From NCBI GenBank assembly GCA_007994965.1, contig VOPW01000001.1:2480001-2544000 (forward strand): DNA of 64,000 bases, given 5' to 3'. Below are positions 41,374 to 54,548 of the stretch, one piece after another (positions within the stretch are counted from its first letter, which is position 1; each line of letters begins with the position of its first letter). The DNA is from Piscinibacter aquaticus. GTDB lineage: Bacteria; Pseudomonadota; Gammaproteobacteria; Burkholderiales; Burkholderiaceae_C. The notes beneath the pieces were generated by a model. It did no database searches, had not been told where the DNA came from, and saw nothing but the letters and a program-made list of their open reading frames with translations. Made by a program: the position numbers and the translations under genes.

Positions 41374-42491
41374 CGCGGTCGGCTTCGGTGCGGCGAGCGG
41401 CGAGAAAGCCCGCCATGTGCTTGGCGATGCGCTCGGCAGCCTGGCCGTCCCACAGGTCGGGAGCGCGGCCGCGCTTGCCGCCGTTGAAGATGCAGTCCCA
41501 CACCGCGCGCGTGGCCAGTGCCTTGTTGCGGCCCACCACCGGTTGGAACCGACCGTGGTGGTCAGCGGCCGCTCCTGGCCGACGCCCAGCGTCAGGCAGG
41601 GCACACCCAGCACGGTGCTCTCTTCCTGCACGTTCCAGGAGTCGGTCAGCACGCAGGTGGCGTTGGACATCAGCTGCACCAGCGACGGGTAGCTCTGCGA
41701 GGGCAGCGTGGCGATGCGCTCGCTGGCCACCACCGCATCGAGCTTGAACTTGGCCAGCAGCTCGCGCGCGCGTGTGCATCGGCCAGATCAGCGGCACGTC
41801 GTGCGCCACGGCGCGCAGGATGTTGATCAGCTCCGACAGGGTCTGCCGATCGCCGACGTTGGCGGCCATCGAGCACCACGACGCCGTAGCCGTTGCGGTC
41901 GTTCAGCAGGTTGGCCGGCAGGCCGAGGCGCTCGCGTGGGTTGGGCACGGGCAGCTTGGTGCGCAGCGCCACCTGCAGCGCGTCGGCCAGCGTGTTGCCG
42001 ACGAAGCGGATGCGCTCGGCCGCCACGCCTTCCTGCGCGAGCTGCTGGTTGGCCTGCGATTCGGTGGTGTAGAGCACGTCGGCGAGCTGGTCGGCTGGGC
42101 GCCGTGTGATGTCGGCGGCGTCGGTGGTGGTGCCGCTGCGGAGCCCGGCACCCACGTGCAGCACCGGCAGGCCCTTGCGGCTGGCCACCAGGCCGCAGGA
42201 CAAGGCCGCATCGCTGCCGTCGAAGACGATCACCGCCGCAGGTTGGCAATGGTCGACGACGAATTCGAAGCGCTTCATCAGCTCGGCCGCACGACCGGCG
42301 TAGGTGCCGCCGGCGATGCCGAGGCTGACCAGCCGCCCGGCCACGTCGAGCCCCTCGAACATCTGGCGGTGGCGCTCGAAGGCGCTGTTGGCATAGCAGC
42401 GCACCAGCAGCGTCACCGGCAGATCGGCCTGCGCCGCGAAGGCATGCATCAGCGCCGCGGCCTTGACGTGCTCGCCCTGCCCGCCGACCAC
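41363..42491 (-). CDS. wecB: UDP-N-acetylglucosamine 2-epimerase-like protein (frame breaks; possibly fused to the upstream ATPase)
   Basis: A non-hydrolysing 2-epimerase making UDP-ManNAc for polysaccharide. Seen are CVVGGQGEHVKAAALMHAFA, FEFVVDHCQPAAVIVFDGSD, VLHVGAGLRSGTTTDAADIT, YTTESQANQQLAQEGVAAER and, after breaks near 41869, 41772 and 41540, IWPMHTRAR, LMSNATCVLTDSWNVQEEST and PCLTLGVGQERPLTTTVGSN. GTG 42491 would start inside the first beta strand (LLCVVGG), so the true start is further upstream: either ATG at about 42543 or, after one base is restored near 42509, in-frame fusion with the ATPase. Confidence 0.8.
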
Positions 42492-43533
42492 GCACAGCAG
42501 CGGCCGGGATTCGCCCCCCGGCGCAGCGCCGGCATCGCAGGCTGCGGACGGTCACTGACCGGCTCGACGTCGACATCGAGTTCGACGTCCACGCCGGGCT
42601 TCGCTGCAGGCACGGCAGCGGCGGGCGCTGGCGCGACGACTGGCGGAGCAGCGACTTCTTCGCGCAGCACCGGCAGCGCTGCCGCCGCCGTGGGCACGGG
42701 CGGCGGCACCGGCGAGCTGTCGCCGATCTCGGCCCGCAGGTCGGTGGCCGTCTGCTCGACGGACGCGGCATCGATGCGCATGCTGTCGCCGAGGAAGCGC
42801 GAAAGCATCAGCCGGTTGCACAGCAGGTTGATGCGGCGGGGAATGCCGCCGGTCCAGCGGTGAATCTCCTCGAAGGCGCTGGGCTCGAAGCTCGGCGAGC
42901 CCTTCCAGCCGACGCGCTCGAGGCGGTGGCGGATGTAGGCACCGGTCTCGCCGGGGCCCAGCGGCCCGAGGTGGCACTGCACCGCCACCCGCGCGCGCAG
43001 CTCGATGTGATCCCCCGAGTTGACGATGTCGCGCAACTCCGGCTGCCCGATCAGGCAGACCTTCATCGGGATGCGCGTGGGCGAATGTCCCTTCTCCAGG
43101 CTCAGCAGCCAGTGGAAGGCGCTGCGGTCGAGGTTCTGCGCCTCGTCGACGATCAGCACCGCGCGGCGGCCATCCTTGGCCAGCGCGAGCAGGAAGGACT
43201 GCAGCGCACGCTCGACGTCGTCGGGCGCAGCGCTGTCGACGCGGATGCCGAAGGACAGCGCCACGGCACGCCGAAGATCGTCCGCCTCGAGCTGCGTCGA
43301 CAGCACCGGCCGACGACCAGCGCGGTGGAGTCGATCTCGGCCAGCAGCGTGCGCATCAGCGTGGTCTTGCCCGCGCCGATCTCGCCGCTGATGACCACGA
43401 AGCCGTTGGGCTCGCCGAGCCCGCGGCGCAGCGCTTCCAGGGCCGCATGGTGGCCCTGGCTGTCGAAGTAGAAGTTCGGGTCGGGGCTGAGCTGGAAGGG
43501 CGGCCCGCTGATCCCGAAATGGCGCTCGTACAT
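42449..43533 (-). CDS. XrtA/PEP-CTERM-associated secretion ATPase (ExeA/TIGR03015-like; one frame break)
   Basis: An AAA ATPase of about 360 residues with the family start MYERHFGISGPPFQLSPDPN and FYFDSQGHHAALEALRRGLG, Walker A VISGEIGAGKTTLMRTLLAE, Walker B AVLIVDEAQNLDRSAFHWLL and GGIPRRINLLCNRLMLSRFL. The break near 43308 is repaired by A in GGCC-GGTGC (VVGQVLSTQLEADDLRR). A Pro/Ala/Val-rich linker follows residue 280 and leads towards the epimerase. Such ATPases belong to exopolysaccharide export loci linked to exosortase A; no exosortase gene is in this window. Confidence 0.85.
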
Positions 43534-43563
43534 CCGGCGAGTATGCCCCGCCGGATGGCGGCA

Positions 43564-46394
43564 TCAGCCCCCTTGAACCGACCCTGCTGCGGCGAATGCC
43601 CGCACGGCGGTGACTTTGAAGCCGGGAATCTTGCCGAACGGATCGAGGGCCGAGCCGGTCAGCTTGTTGGCGGCGGCTTCCCAGTAGGCGAACGGCACGA
43701 ACAGATGCCCGGCGTGGACCGTTCGCGTCACATCGGCCACGCCTTCGATCGCGCCGTGGCGCGACTCGACACGGATCGCCGCGCCGTGCGCCACGCCCAG
43801 TCGCTGCGCATCGTCCGGATGGATGCTCACGGTGGCCACCGGTGCCAGCGCATCGAGCACGCCGGAGTGGCGCGTCATCGCACCGGTGTGCCAGTGCTCG
43901 AGAACGCGGCCGGTGGAGATCACGAACGGGTACTCGGCATCGGGCTGCTCCGGCCCGGCGGTGAAGCTCGCCGGCACCACCGTGGCGCGGCCATCGGCAG
44001 TGGGAAAGTGGTCGACGAAGACCACGGCGTGGCCCGGCTCGTCTTCACGTTCGGCCGGCGTCACCACCGCATCCTCGCGCACCAGTCGGCTCCACGGCAC
44101 GCCGGCCAGCGGCTCCATCACCGCACGCATCTCTTCGTAGACGCGTGCCACCGGCGTCTCGGCCGCGGCATGGCCATCGCCGTCGGCATCGCGCCAGTAG
44201 TTCCACGGCAGGCCGAGGCGGCGGCCGATCTGCTCGATCGCCCACAGGTCCTGGCGCGCCTGCCCGGGCGGGTTCAGCGCCGGGCGGCCCACCTGGATCA
44301 GCCGGTCGGTGTTGGTCACGCTGCCCCACTTCTCGGCGAAGGCCGAGGCCGGCAGCACCACGTCGGCGAGGATGGCCGTCTCGGTGGCGAAAATGTCCTG
44401 CACCACCGGGTGCTCGAGCTTCGCCATCGCGGCGCGCGCATGGTCGAGGTCGGGGTCGCTCATCGCGGGGTTCTCGCCCTCGACGTACATGCCGGTGATG
44501 CGGCCGGCCGCGGCCTCCTTCATGATCTCGACGACCGTCAGGCCCGGCTGCTGGCCGAGCGGCGTGGCCCACAGCGACTCGAACTGGGCATGCACGTCGT
44601 CGCGGACGACACGCTGGTAGTTCGGGTACATCATCGGGATCAGTCCGGCATCGCTGGCGCCCTGCACGTTGTTCTGGCCGCGCAGCGGGTGCAGCCCGGT
44701 GCCCGGCCGGCCGATCTGGCCGGTCAGCAGCGACAGCGCGATCAGGCAGCGCGCGTTGTCGGTGCCGTGCACGTGCTGGCTGACGCCCATGCCCCACAGG
44801 ATGATCGACGCCTTCGACCGTGCGAAGGCGCGGGCGCATTCGCGGATCGTCTCCGCCGGCACGCCGCAGATCTCGGCCATGCGCTCGGGCGTGGCCTCGG
44901 CGACTGCGGCCTTCACCGCGTCGTAGCCGTTGACGCGCGCCTCCACGAAGGCCTCGTCGACCAGCCCTTCGGCGACGATCACGTGCAGCATGCCGGTCAG
45001 CAGCGCAACGTCGGTATCGGGCCGGAAGGCCGGTGCCAGTCGCAAAGCGCGCCAGCGGCGTGGCGCGCGGGTCGGCCAGCATCAGCTTGGCGCCGCGCTG
45101 GATGGCGTTCTTGATCCAGCTCGCCGCCACCGGGTGGTTGGAAGCCGGGTTCGCGCCGATCAGCAGGATCACCTCGGCATGCGCCACGTCTTCCACCGGG
45201 TTGGACACCGCGCCCGAGCCCAGCCCTTCGAGCAGTGCCGCCACGGAACTCGCGTGGCACAACCGCGTGCAATGGTCGACGTTGTGCGTGCGCAGCCCCG
45301 TGCGCACCAGCTTCTGGAAGAGATAGGCCTCCTCGTTGCTGCCCTTGGCCGAGCCGAAGCCAGCCCGGGCGGCTCGGCGCTCCGGCCGGCGTGGCATCGC
45401 GGATGCGCGCGAGGCCGCCGGCGGCGAGGGCCAGCGCATCGTCCCAGCTGGCCTCACGGAACAACGCAGACAGCGGCAGTTCGCCGCGCTTGAAGCGCTC
45501 GATGTCGGCCGGGTCCTTGGCCACGCCCTCGCGCCGCACCAGCGGCGTGGTCAGGCGGCGCTCGTTGTGGATGTAGTCGAAGCCGAAGCGGCCCTTCACG
45601 CACAGCCGGCCGTGGTTGGCCGGGCCGTCACGGCCGGTCACGTAATGCACCTTCTCGGCGCCCTGCGCATCCTTGCCCACGTGCAAGGTTAGCTGGCAGC
45701 CGACGCCGCAATACGGGCACACCGAATCGATCTCACGGTCGATCTTCGCCGAGCCGGCGCCACGCGCCGGCATCAGCGCGCCGGTCGGGCAGGCCTGCAC
45801 GCATTCGCCGCAGGCCACGCAGCTCGAGGCCACGACCGCATCGTCCTGGTCGAAGACGATCTTCGCGTGCGCACCGCGGTGCGACAGGCCCAGCACGTCG
45901 TTGACCTGGATGTCGCGGCAGGCGCGGATGCAGCGCGTGCACTGGATGCAGGCGTCGAGGTTGACCTCGAAGGCCGGGTGCGAGGCATCGGCCGCCACCT
46001 TCTCGCGGCCGGGCAGTCGGCCGCGCGGCGCCTTCCACTTGTCGGCCCAGAAGAGCAGTTCGGAATCGTGCGTGTGCGCGGCGCTCGCCTCGCCGGCATC
46101 GCTGACCAGCAGCTCCAGCACCATCTTCTGCGCCGCCACGGCGCGCTCGCTCTTGCTGTCCACCGTCATGCCCGGCGTCGGCGTGCGGCAGCACGAAGGC
46201 GCCAGCGTTCGCTCGCCCTTCACTTCCACCACGCACGCGCGGCAGTTGCCCGCAGGCTCCAGCCCGTCTTTCGCGCACAGGTGCGGGATGCGCACGCCGC
46301 TGCGCTTGGCCACCTGCAGCAGCGTCTCGCCCGGCGCGGCGGCGGCCGGCTGGCCGTTGAGGGTGAATGCGATGAGTTCGACCGGCTTGTTCAT
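43564..46394 (-). CDS. fdsA: NAD-dependent formate dehydrogenase alpha subunit FdsA (frame breaks)
   Basis: A molybdopterin enzyme of about 943 residues oxidising formate to CO2. In order: a [2Fe-2S] domain (HLCAKDGLEPAGNCRACVVE), a His/Cys cluster region, two [4Fe-4S] sites (CIQCTRCIRACRDIQ and CVACGECVQACPTGAL), the Mo-domain cluster CPYCGVGCQL and the Mo-ligand region VDHCTRLCHASSVAALLEGL, with Cys and no selenocysteine. The C-terminal domain (GHLFVPFAYWEAAANKLTGS) binds the cofactor. Breaks lie near 45370 and 45048. Its ATG overlaps the upstream subunit stop (ATGA). Confidence 0.92.
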
Positions 46395-48122
46395 GACAGC
46401 CCCAGCTCGTGCGGGAAGTAGCGGACCACGCAGTCCACCGGATTGGGCGCGGCCTGCCCGAGGCCGCAGATCGACGCATCGCGCATCACCTGCGACAGTT
46501 CGGCGAGCAGCGCGGTGTCCCAGCGCTCCGCCGCAATCAGCGTGCGTGTCTTTGCGGTGCCGGCGCGGCACGGCGTGCATTGGCCGCAGGATTCGTCCTC
46601 GAAGAAGCGCATCAGGTTGCGCGCCGCGTCCATCGCGCGATCGACATGGTTCGCGCTCTTCGTCAGCACCATCACCGCCGCCGAGCCGATGAAGCAGCCG
46701 TGCGGCTGCAGCGTGTCGAAGTCCAGCGGGATGTCGGCCATCGAGGCCGGCAGGATGCCGCCGGAGGCGCCGCCGGGCAGATAGCCGTAGAGCTCGTGGC
46801 CCTCGGGCAGGCCGCCGCAGTATTCATCGACCAGCTCGCGCAGCGTGATGCCGGCTGGCGCCAGCTTCACGCCGGGGTTCTTCACCCGCCCGGACACCGA
46901 GAACGAGCGCAGGCCCTTGCGGCCATGACGGCCGTTGGACGCGAACCACTGCGGGCCGCGCTCGACGATGTCGCGCACCCAGAACAGCGTCTCGAAGTTG
47001 TGCTCCAGCGTCGGCCGGCCGAACAGGCCGACCTGCGCCACGTAGGGCGGGCGCAGCCGCGGCATGCCGCGCTTGCCTTCGATCGACTCGATCATCGCGG
47101 ACTCCTCGCCGCAGATGTAGGCGCCGGCGCCGCGGCGCAGTTCGATCTCCGGCAGCGTCGCCACCGGCGGCGCGCGGCGCGCAGCGCGGCGAGTTCTCGC
47201 TCGAGCAACGCGCGGCAGCCGTGGTACTCGTCGCGCAGGTAGACGTAGACCTTGGTGATGCCCACCGCCCAGGCGGCCACCAGCAGGCCTTCGAGGAAGC
47301 GATGCGGATCGCGCTCGAGGTAATGGCGGTCCTTGAAGGTGCCGGGCTCGCCCTCGTCGATGTTCACGGCCATCAGCCGCGGCGCCGCCTCGCCGCGCAC
47401 GATGCGCCACTTGCGCCCGGCCGGAAAGCCCGCGCCGCCGAGGCCGCGCAGGCCGGAATCCTCCATCGCCTTGATCACCGATTCGACGTCGCGTGTGCCG
47501 TCGTGGCACTGGCGCAGCAGCGCATAGCCGCCCTGCGCACGGTAGGCGTCGAAGTCGACGGCCGCCGGCATGTCGTCGAATCGGCGGTCGGCCGCGGCCA
47601 GCGCCTGCACCGCGGCCACATCGGCCTTCGGCACCGGCCGCTGGTGCACCACCGCCACGGGCGCCTGCTCGCATCGGCCGACGCAGGGCGCCTCGATCAC
47701 GCGAACGTCGGTGCCGAGCAGCGCCGGCAGCTGGCCAGCAGGTCGTTCGCGCCGGCCAGTTCGCACGACAGGCCGTTGCAGACCCGAACCTTCAACCGCG
47801 CCGGGGCTTCGTAGCGCCCGTCGGCATCTTCGCGCACCACGTCGAAGTGGTGATAGAAGCTCGCGACCTCGAACACCTCCACCTGGGCCAGCTTCAGCAG
47901 CTGTGCCAGCGCGGCGAGGTGGCCGGTGCGCAGCTGGCCGAAGCGGTCGTTGAGCGTGTGCAGGTGCTCGATCAGCAGATCGCGGCGCAGCGGCAGTGTG
48001 CCGATCGTCTCGCGGACCTCGGCCAGCGTGGCCGCCTCCACCACCCGCCCGGCGCGGCGCGCCTGTTTGCGGCCGGGCAACTGGCCCGCCACCCTGTCCA
48101 GCGAAATCGCAGTCGTGTTCAT
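46391..48122 (-). CDS. fdsB: Formate dehydrogenase diaphorase subunit, FdsG-FdsB fusion (frame breaks)
   Basis: About 577 residues combining a NuoE-like thioredoxin [2Fe-2S] domain (VFEVASFYHHFDVV, VCNGLSCELAGAN, EAPCVGRCEQAPVAVVHQRP) with a NuoF-like FMN/NADH domain (GLRGLGGAGFPAGRKWRIVR, VNIDEGEPGTFKDRHYLERD, GAYICGEESAMIESIEGKRG) and a [4Fe-4S] site ESCGQCTPCRAGTAK. It passes electrons from FdsA to NAD. Breaks lie near 47733 and 47184. No stop separates the two domains after repair, so a single fused polypeptide is likely; many relatives have separate FdsG and FdsB. Confidence 0.85.
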
Positions 48123-48157
48123 GGGCCGGCAGGGTACGAGCCGGGGGCGGGCACAAT

Positions 48158-49243
48158 ATGTTCTGGATTTCCGATATGGACATCACCCTGCGCCCGCAGT
48201 GGGACGTCGGCCCGCCCGGCGGACCGCGCATCGACACCGCCGCGCTGCTCGCCCTGCTCTCGGGCGTGCAGGACACCGGCTCGCTGGCGGAGGCCGCCCG
48301 CGGCGTCGGCCAGTCGTACCGGCATGCCTGGGGCCTGGTGAAGAATGCCGAGGCGTTGTTCGGCGCGCCGCTGATCGAATCCGGCCGCGGGCGTGGCTCG
48401 GCGCTCACCGAGCTCGCGCACAAGCTGATCTGGGCCGACCGGCGCATCGCGGCGCGGCTGTCACCCCTGCTGGAATCGCTGGCCTCTGAACTGGAGCGCG
48501 ACCTCGAGCGCAGCCTGGAGCCGAGCCGCGCCGCCGTGCGCATCGACGCCAGCCACGGCTTCGCGGTGGCCCGGCTGATGGAGCGCATGCACGCGGCCGA
48601 CGGCGGTGGAACTGCGCTACCGCAACAGCCTGGAGTCGGTGGCCTCGCTCGCGCGCGGTGACTGCGACTGGCCGGGCTGCACGTGCCCATCGGCGAATTC
48701 GAGGGCCATGCGTTGCGCCGCTACCTGCGCTGGCTGCGCCCCGACACGCACTGCCTCGTCCACGTGGCGGTGCGGACTCAGGGGCTGTTCGTCGCGCGCG
48801 ACAACCCGAAGCAGGTGCGCGGCCTGTCCGACCTGCGGCGGCCCGATCTGCGCTTCGTCAACCGGCCCGAGGGCTCGGGCACGCGCGTGCTCACCGAACT
48901 GCTGCTGGAGCGCGAAGGCATCGCCGAGAGCGAGGTGCGCGGCTTCGACGACACCGAGCTGACCCACGCCGCCGTGGCGGCCTACATCGCCAGCGGCATG
49001 GCCGACGCCGGCATCGGCGTGCAGACCGCCGCGCAGCGCTTCGGGCTGCATTTCATCCCGCTGCTGCGCGAGCGCTACTTCTTCGCGCTGAGGCTGTCGG
49101 CCCTTCAGCAACCGCACGTGAAGGCGGTGCTGGAGATGCTCGGCTCGCCCGAGTCGCGCGCCGCGATTGCCTCGCTGGCGGGCTACCACGCGGCGGAGAC
49201 GGGGAAGGTGCAGCGGCTGCAGGAGGCGTTCAAGCTCGGCTGA
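48158..49243 (+). CDS. ModE-like HTH / periplasmic-binding-like transcriptional regulator (frame breaks)
   Basis: A regulator of about 362 residues divergent from the formate dehydrogenase genes (35 bp between starts). The N-terminus is a ModE/LysR-type winged helix (GSLAEAARGVGQSYRHAWGL, GAPLIESGRGRGSALTELAH); the C-terminus is a PBP-like domain (RRPDLRFVNRPEGSGTRVLT, AVAAYIASGMADAGIGVQTA) as in molybdate- or small-oxyanion-responsive proteins. Breaks lie near 48603 and 48670 (GAC-TGGCC, C missing). ATG 48158 or 48176 can start it. Control of fds by molybdate, tungstate or formate is inferred from position. Confidence 0.8.
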
Positions 49244-51586
<2,343 letters not shown>

Positions 51587-51612
51587 CCTGACTCCAGCTG
51601 TAACCAGCATTT

Positions 51613-51643
51613 CGCGATCCGGCGTCTTGGGCGCCGGATCGCG
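51613..51643 (+). terminator. Strong hairpin downstream of paralogue 1
   Basis: A perfect 12-bp stem CGCGATCCGGCG/CGCCGGATCGCG with loop TCTTGGG, 27 bp after the stop. There is no long U tract, so it may be a transcript-end stabiliser or an attenuated terminator between paralogues 1 and 2. Confidence 0.55.
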
Positions 51644-51756
51644 CATGTGGTTACAAAAGAGCACTGCCGACGACAGACTGGCGGCCGTGTCCACGCCCAG
51701 ATAGGGGTTTCCCTCCTATGATCGCGGATCTCGTTTTCGACATGGGCCGGTCCGTC

Positions 51757-53198
51757 ATGCTCTCCAACGTCTCCACGACTCGCTCGATCCGCCCGCTGCT
51801 GCTGGCCACTCTGATTCTGTCTGGCCTGTCCGGATGCGGCGGGAGCTCGAGCGGAACGGCGGTTGACACGGGAACGGCGCCTCCGCCCTCCGCGGGCGAT
51901 CCGATCACCAGCGTGCCGACGCCGGTCTCCGTCGACGGGCTCTACGCCAGTTCGTTCGCCCTGAAGGCGCTGGCGGCCGATGCGATCCCGACGGTGAGCA
52001 AACCGACGGCGAAGGCGACGTCACTGAGCACGCCGAGCTATACCGATCCGGTGTACGGCACGCGTGTCTATAAGGCCACCGACGCTTCCGACTTCTCCGG
52101 CGCCAGCTTCGTGCGCCACGACTACAGCCGCCGTCAGGCCTTCAACGCCGACAACACCCGCTACATCGCCAACACCAGCAACGGCTTCTGGGTGCTGTAC
52201 GACGCCAACTCCTTCAAGCTGCTGTCGCGCTCGGGCACCGGTGGCTCGCTCAAGGGCCGGCCGGCGACACCGAGGCCATCTGGCACCCCACCGATCCGCG
52301 CAAGCTCTGGTACACCGGCCAGAACGGCGGCCTGATCTGGTACGAGAAGGACGTCGAGACCGACACCGACACCGTCATGGCCAACTTCACCGGTCGCCTG
52401 CCCTGGCCGGGGGCCACCAGCGTCTGGACCAAGGCCGAGGGCACCTCGTCGGCCGACGGGCGCTACTTCGCCTTCATGGCAACGTCCTACAACGCCAGTT
52501 CGCAGACCAACGTCATCCACGGGATCTTCACCTTCGACCGCGTGCAGAACAAGATCCTCGGCACGCTCGACGCCTCGCAGTTCGGCGGCGCCTTCCCCGA
52601 CCACATCAGCATCTCGGCCAGCGGCAAGTACGCCATTCCCTCCTGGGCTTACAACAAGACGCTGGGCACGCGTGCCTACCCGCTGGACTTCTCGTCGTTC
52701 AGGCAGCTGCACACGATGAGCGAGCACAGCGATCTGGCGCTGGGCCCGAACGGCGAGGACTACTACGTCGTCACCGACTACGACAGCGGCTACATCCGGG
52801 CCGTCGACGTGGCCACCGGCAATTCGTTCGACCTGATGACGATGTACCCCGCCGTCGGCTCGAGCTACGCCGCCCACGTCTCCGGCAAGGCCTTCGGCCG
52901 CCCGGGATGGGTGCTCATCAGCACCTACGCCGATTCGGGCAACTACGGCGCGAGCTCTCCGGACACCACGCTGCGCCCGATGATCCGCAAGATCATGCTG
53001 GTGGAACTCAAGCCGGGCGGCCGCCAGTTCAGCGTGGCACACACTCGCGCATCGTCCAACTACGGCGGCTACTACGGCGAGCACCAGGCCACCATCAGCC
53101 GCGATGGCACCCGCGTGATGTTCGCCACCAACTTCAACGATGGCGGCGTGCCGAGCAGCTACATGGTCGCGCTGCCCTCCTGGATCTACCAACGATGA
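51757..53198 (+). CDS. Secreted lipoprotein with propeller-like domain (paralogue 2; one frame break)
   Basis: About 480 residues. The signal ends in a lipobox, LILSGLSGC, followed by GGSSSGTAV and a short Pro-rich spacer instead of the Ig domain and Ala-Pro linker of paralogue 1. From residue 68 on it is almost identical to paralogue 1 and has the same seven blade-like units, ending VALPSWIYQR. The frame breaks at about 52258 (AAGGGCC-GGCC), exactly where paralogue 1 breaks, so the cause is the local sequence. Starts at 51718 or 51742 are possible; 51757 gives the most typical signal peptide. Confidence 0.75.
51959..53162 (+). repeat. Direct repeat, copy 2 (propeller domain of paralogue 2)
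   Basis: 1204 bp nearly identical to 50351-51553. The near-identity, including synonymous sites, points to recent duplication or ongoing gene conversion. It is a likely site of RecA-dependent deletion that would leave a chimeric gene. Confidence 0.9.
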
Positions 53199-53340
53199 CG
53201 CGCTGACGGGCTGCGGGCGCGAAGCGCCCCCCGTTCCAGTGGGCAGTGGCCCCGCGCCCTACCGCTATGCTGCGCGGGCCCTTCTCTCGCAGGAATGCCC
53301 GCAGATCGCATGCATCGCGTGCCTGCCTGCCGCCGTCCTC

Positions 53341-54548
53341 ATGCGCGTCGTCTATTTCACGTCCCTCTTCCCCTGCTGGTCGGAAACCTTCATCGTCCGC
53401 GAGATCCTCGCGCTGCGCGCGATGAACGTGGACATCCGCATCGTTTCATTGAAGCCGCCGACGGAACGCCTCGTGCAGTCCGACGCGGCTACGCTTCTCG
53501 ATCGAGTGATCTATCCGCCCGCGGGCTGGCGCGGCGCATTCATGGCCTTGCTCGAGGCGCTGCGGCATCCGATCGAGACGCTGCGCATGGTGCTGAGCAT
53601 TGCGCGCGGCCTCGGCAGCGCACCAACCAGCATGGCCAAGTCACTGGTGGTGGTGCTGCGAACGCTCGCCATGCTGCGCGAGATCCGCCGCTTCGCACCG
53701 GACCATCTGCACGCGCACTGGGCCACGTACCCGTCGACTTCCGCCCTCTTCGCATCCAGACTGCTGGGCGTGCCGTTCAGCTTCACCTCGCACGCCCATG
53801 ACATCTTTCTCGAGGACCACCTGCTCGCCCTGAAGCTCTCCGAGGCGAAGTTCGGGGTCACGATCTCCGAGTTCAACCGGCGCTTCATCTCGGAACGCAT
53901 CGGTTCCAGGTTTGCCGACAAGCTGCGCATCGTGCATTGCGGCATCTCGCCACAGTCCTTCCCCTTCGAAGTGGCGCAGCCGTCGACGGGGCGCATCGTC
54001 GCCGTTGGCCGCCTGGACGAGATCAAGGGGTTCGAGCACTGGTGCGCGCCTGCGCGCTGCTGCGCGACGAGGGCGTCGCATTCAGCTGCCGCATCATCGG
54101 CGACGGCCCGTTGCGCGCCAGCCTGCAGCAGTTGATCGACAGCGAATCCCTGGCGGCACACGTCGTCCTGGCCGGCGCGATGCCGCAGGAGGCCGTGCGC
54201 AAGGAACTGCGCGAGGCGAGCATGTTCGTGCTGCCGTCGGTGGTCACCCGCACCGGCGATCGCGACGGGATACCGGTAGCGCTGATGGAGGCCATGGCGC
54301 TGGGTGTCCCCGTCGTCTCGACCTACGTGTCCGGCATTCCTGAGCTGATCGAACACGGCGTGTCGGGCCAGCTGGCTCAGCCGGCCTCTCCGGTGGAACT
54401 GGCAGCCTGCATGCGCACGACACTGGCGCTGAGCGAGCAGGAGCGGCAGCGCCAATGCGCTGCCGCTCGCCGTACGGTCGAGGAAGGCTTCGACATCTCC
54501 AAAGAGGCGGCCCGGTTGCTCGGCGCCGTCACGGCCCGCACGGCATGA
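53341..54548 (+). CDS. Glycosyltransferase family 4 (one frame break)
   Basis: About 403 residues. N-terminal half MRVVYFTSLFPCWSETFIVR, DHLHAHWATYPSTSALFASR and FTSHAHDIFLEDHLLALKLS; C-terminal GT-B half GRIVAVGRLDEIKGFEHL, IIGDGPLRASLQQLIDSESL and the donor-binding EX7E region DGIPVALMEAMALGVPVVST. The break near 54040 (CAC-TGGTG, C missing) is bridged by FEHLVRACALLRDEG. It overlaps the next transferase (ATGA). It transfers a sugar during exopolysaccharide assembly at the inner membrane face; donor unknown. Confidence 0.87.

Noticed and set aside
43564..46394. Selenocysteine formate dehydrogenase
   Set aside because: The active-site region reads VDHCTRLCHASS with cysteine codons and no in-frame TGA.
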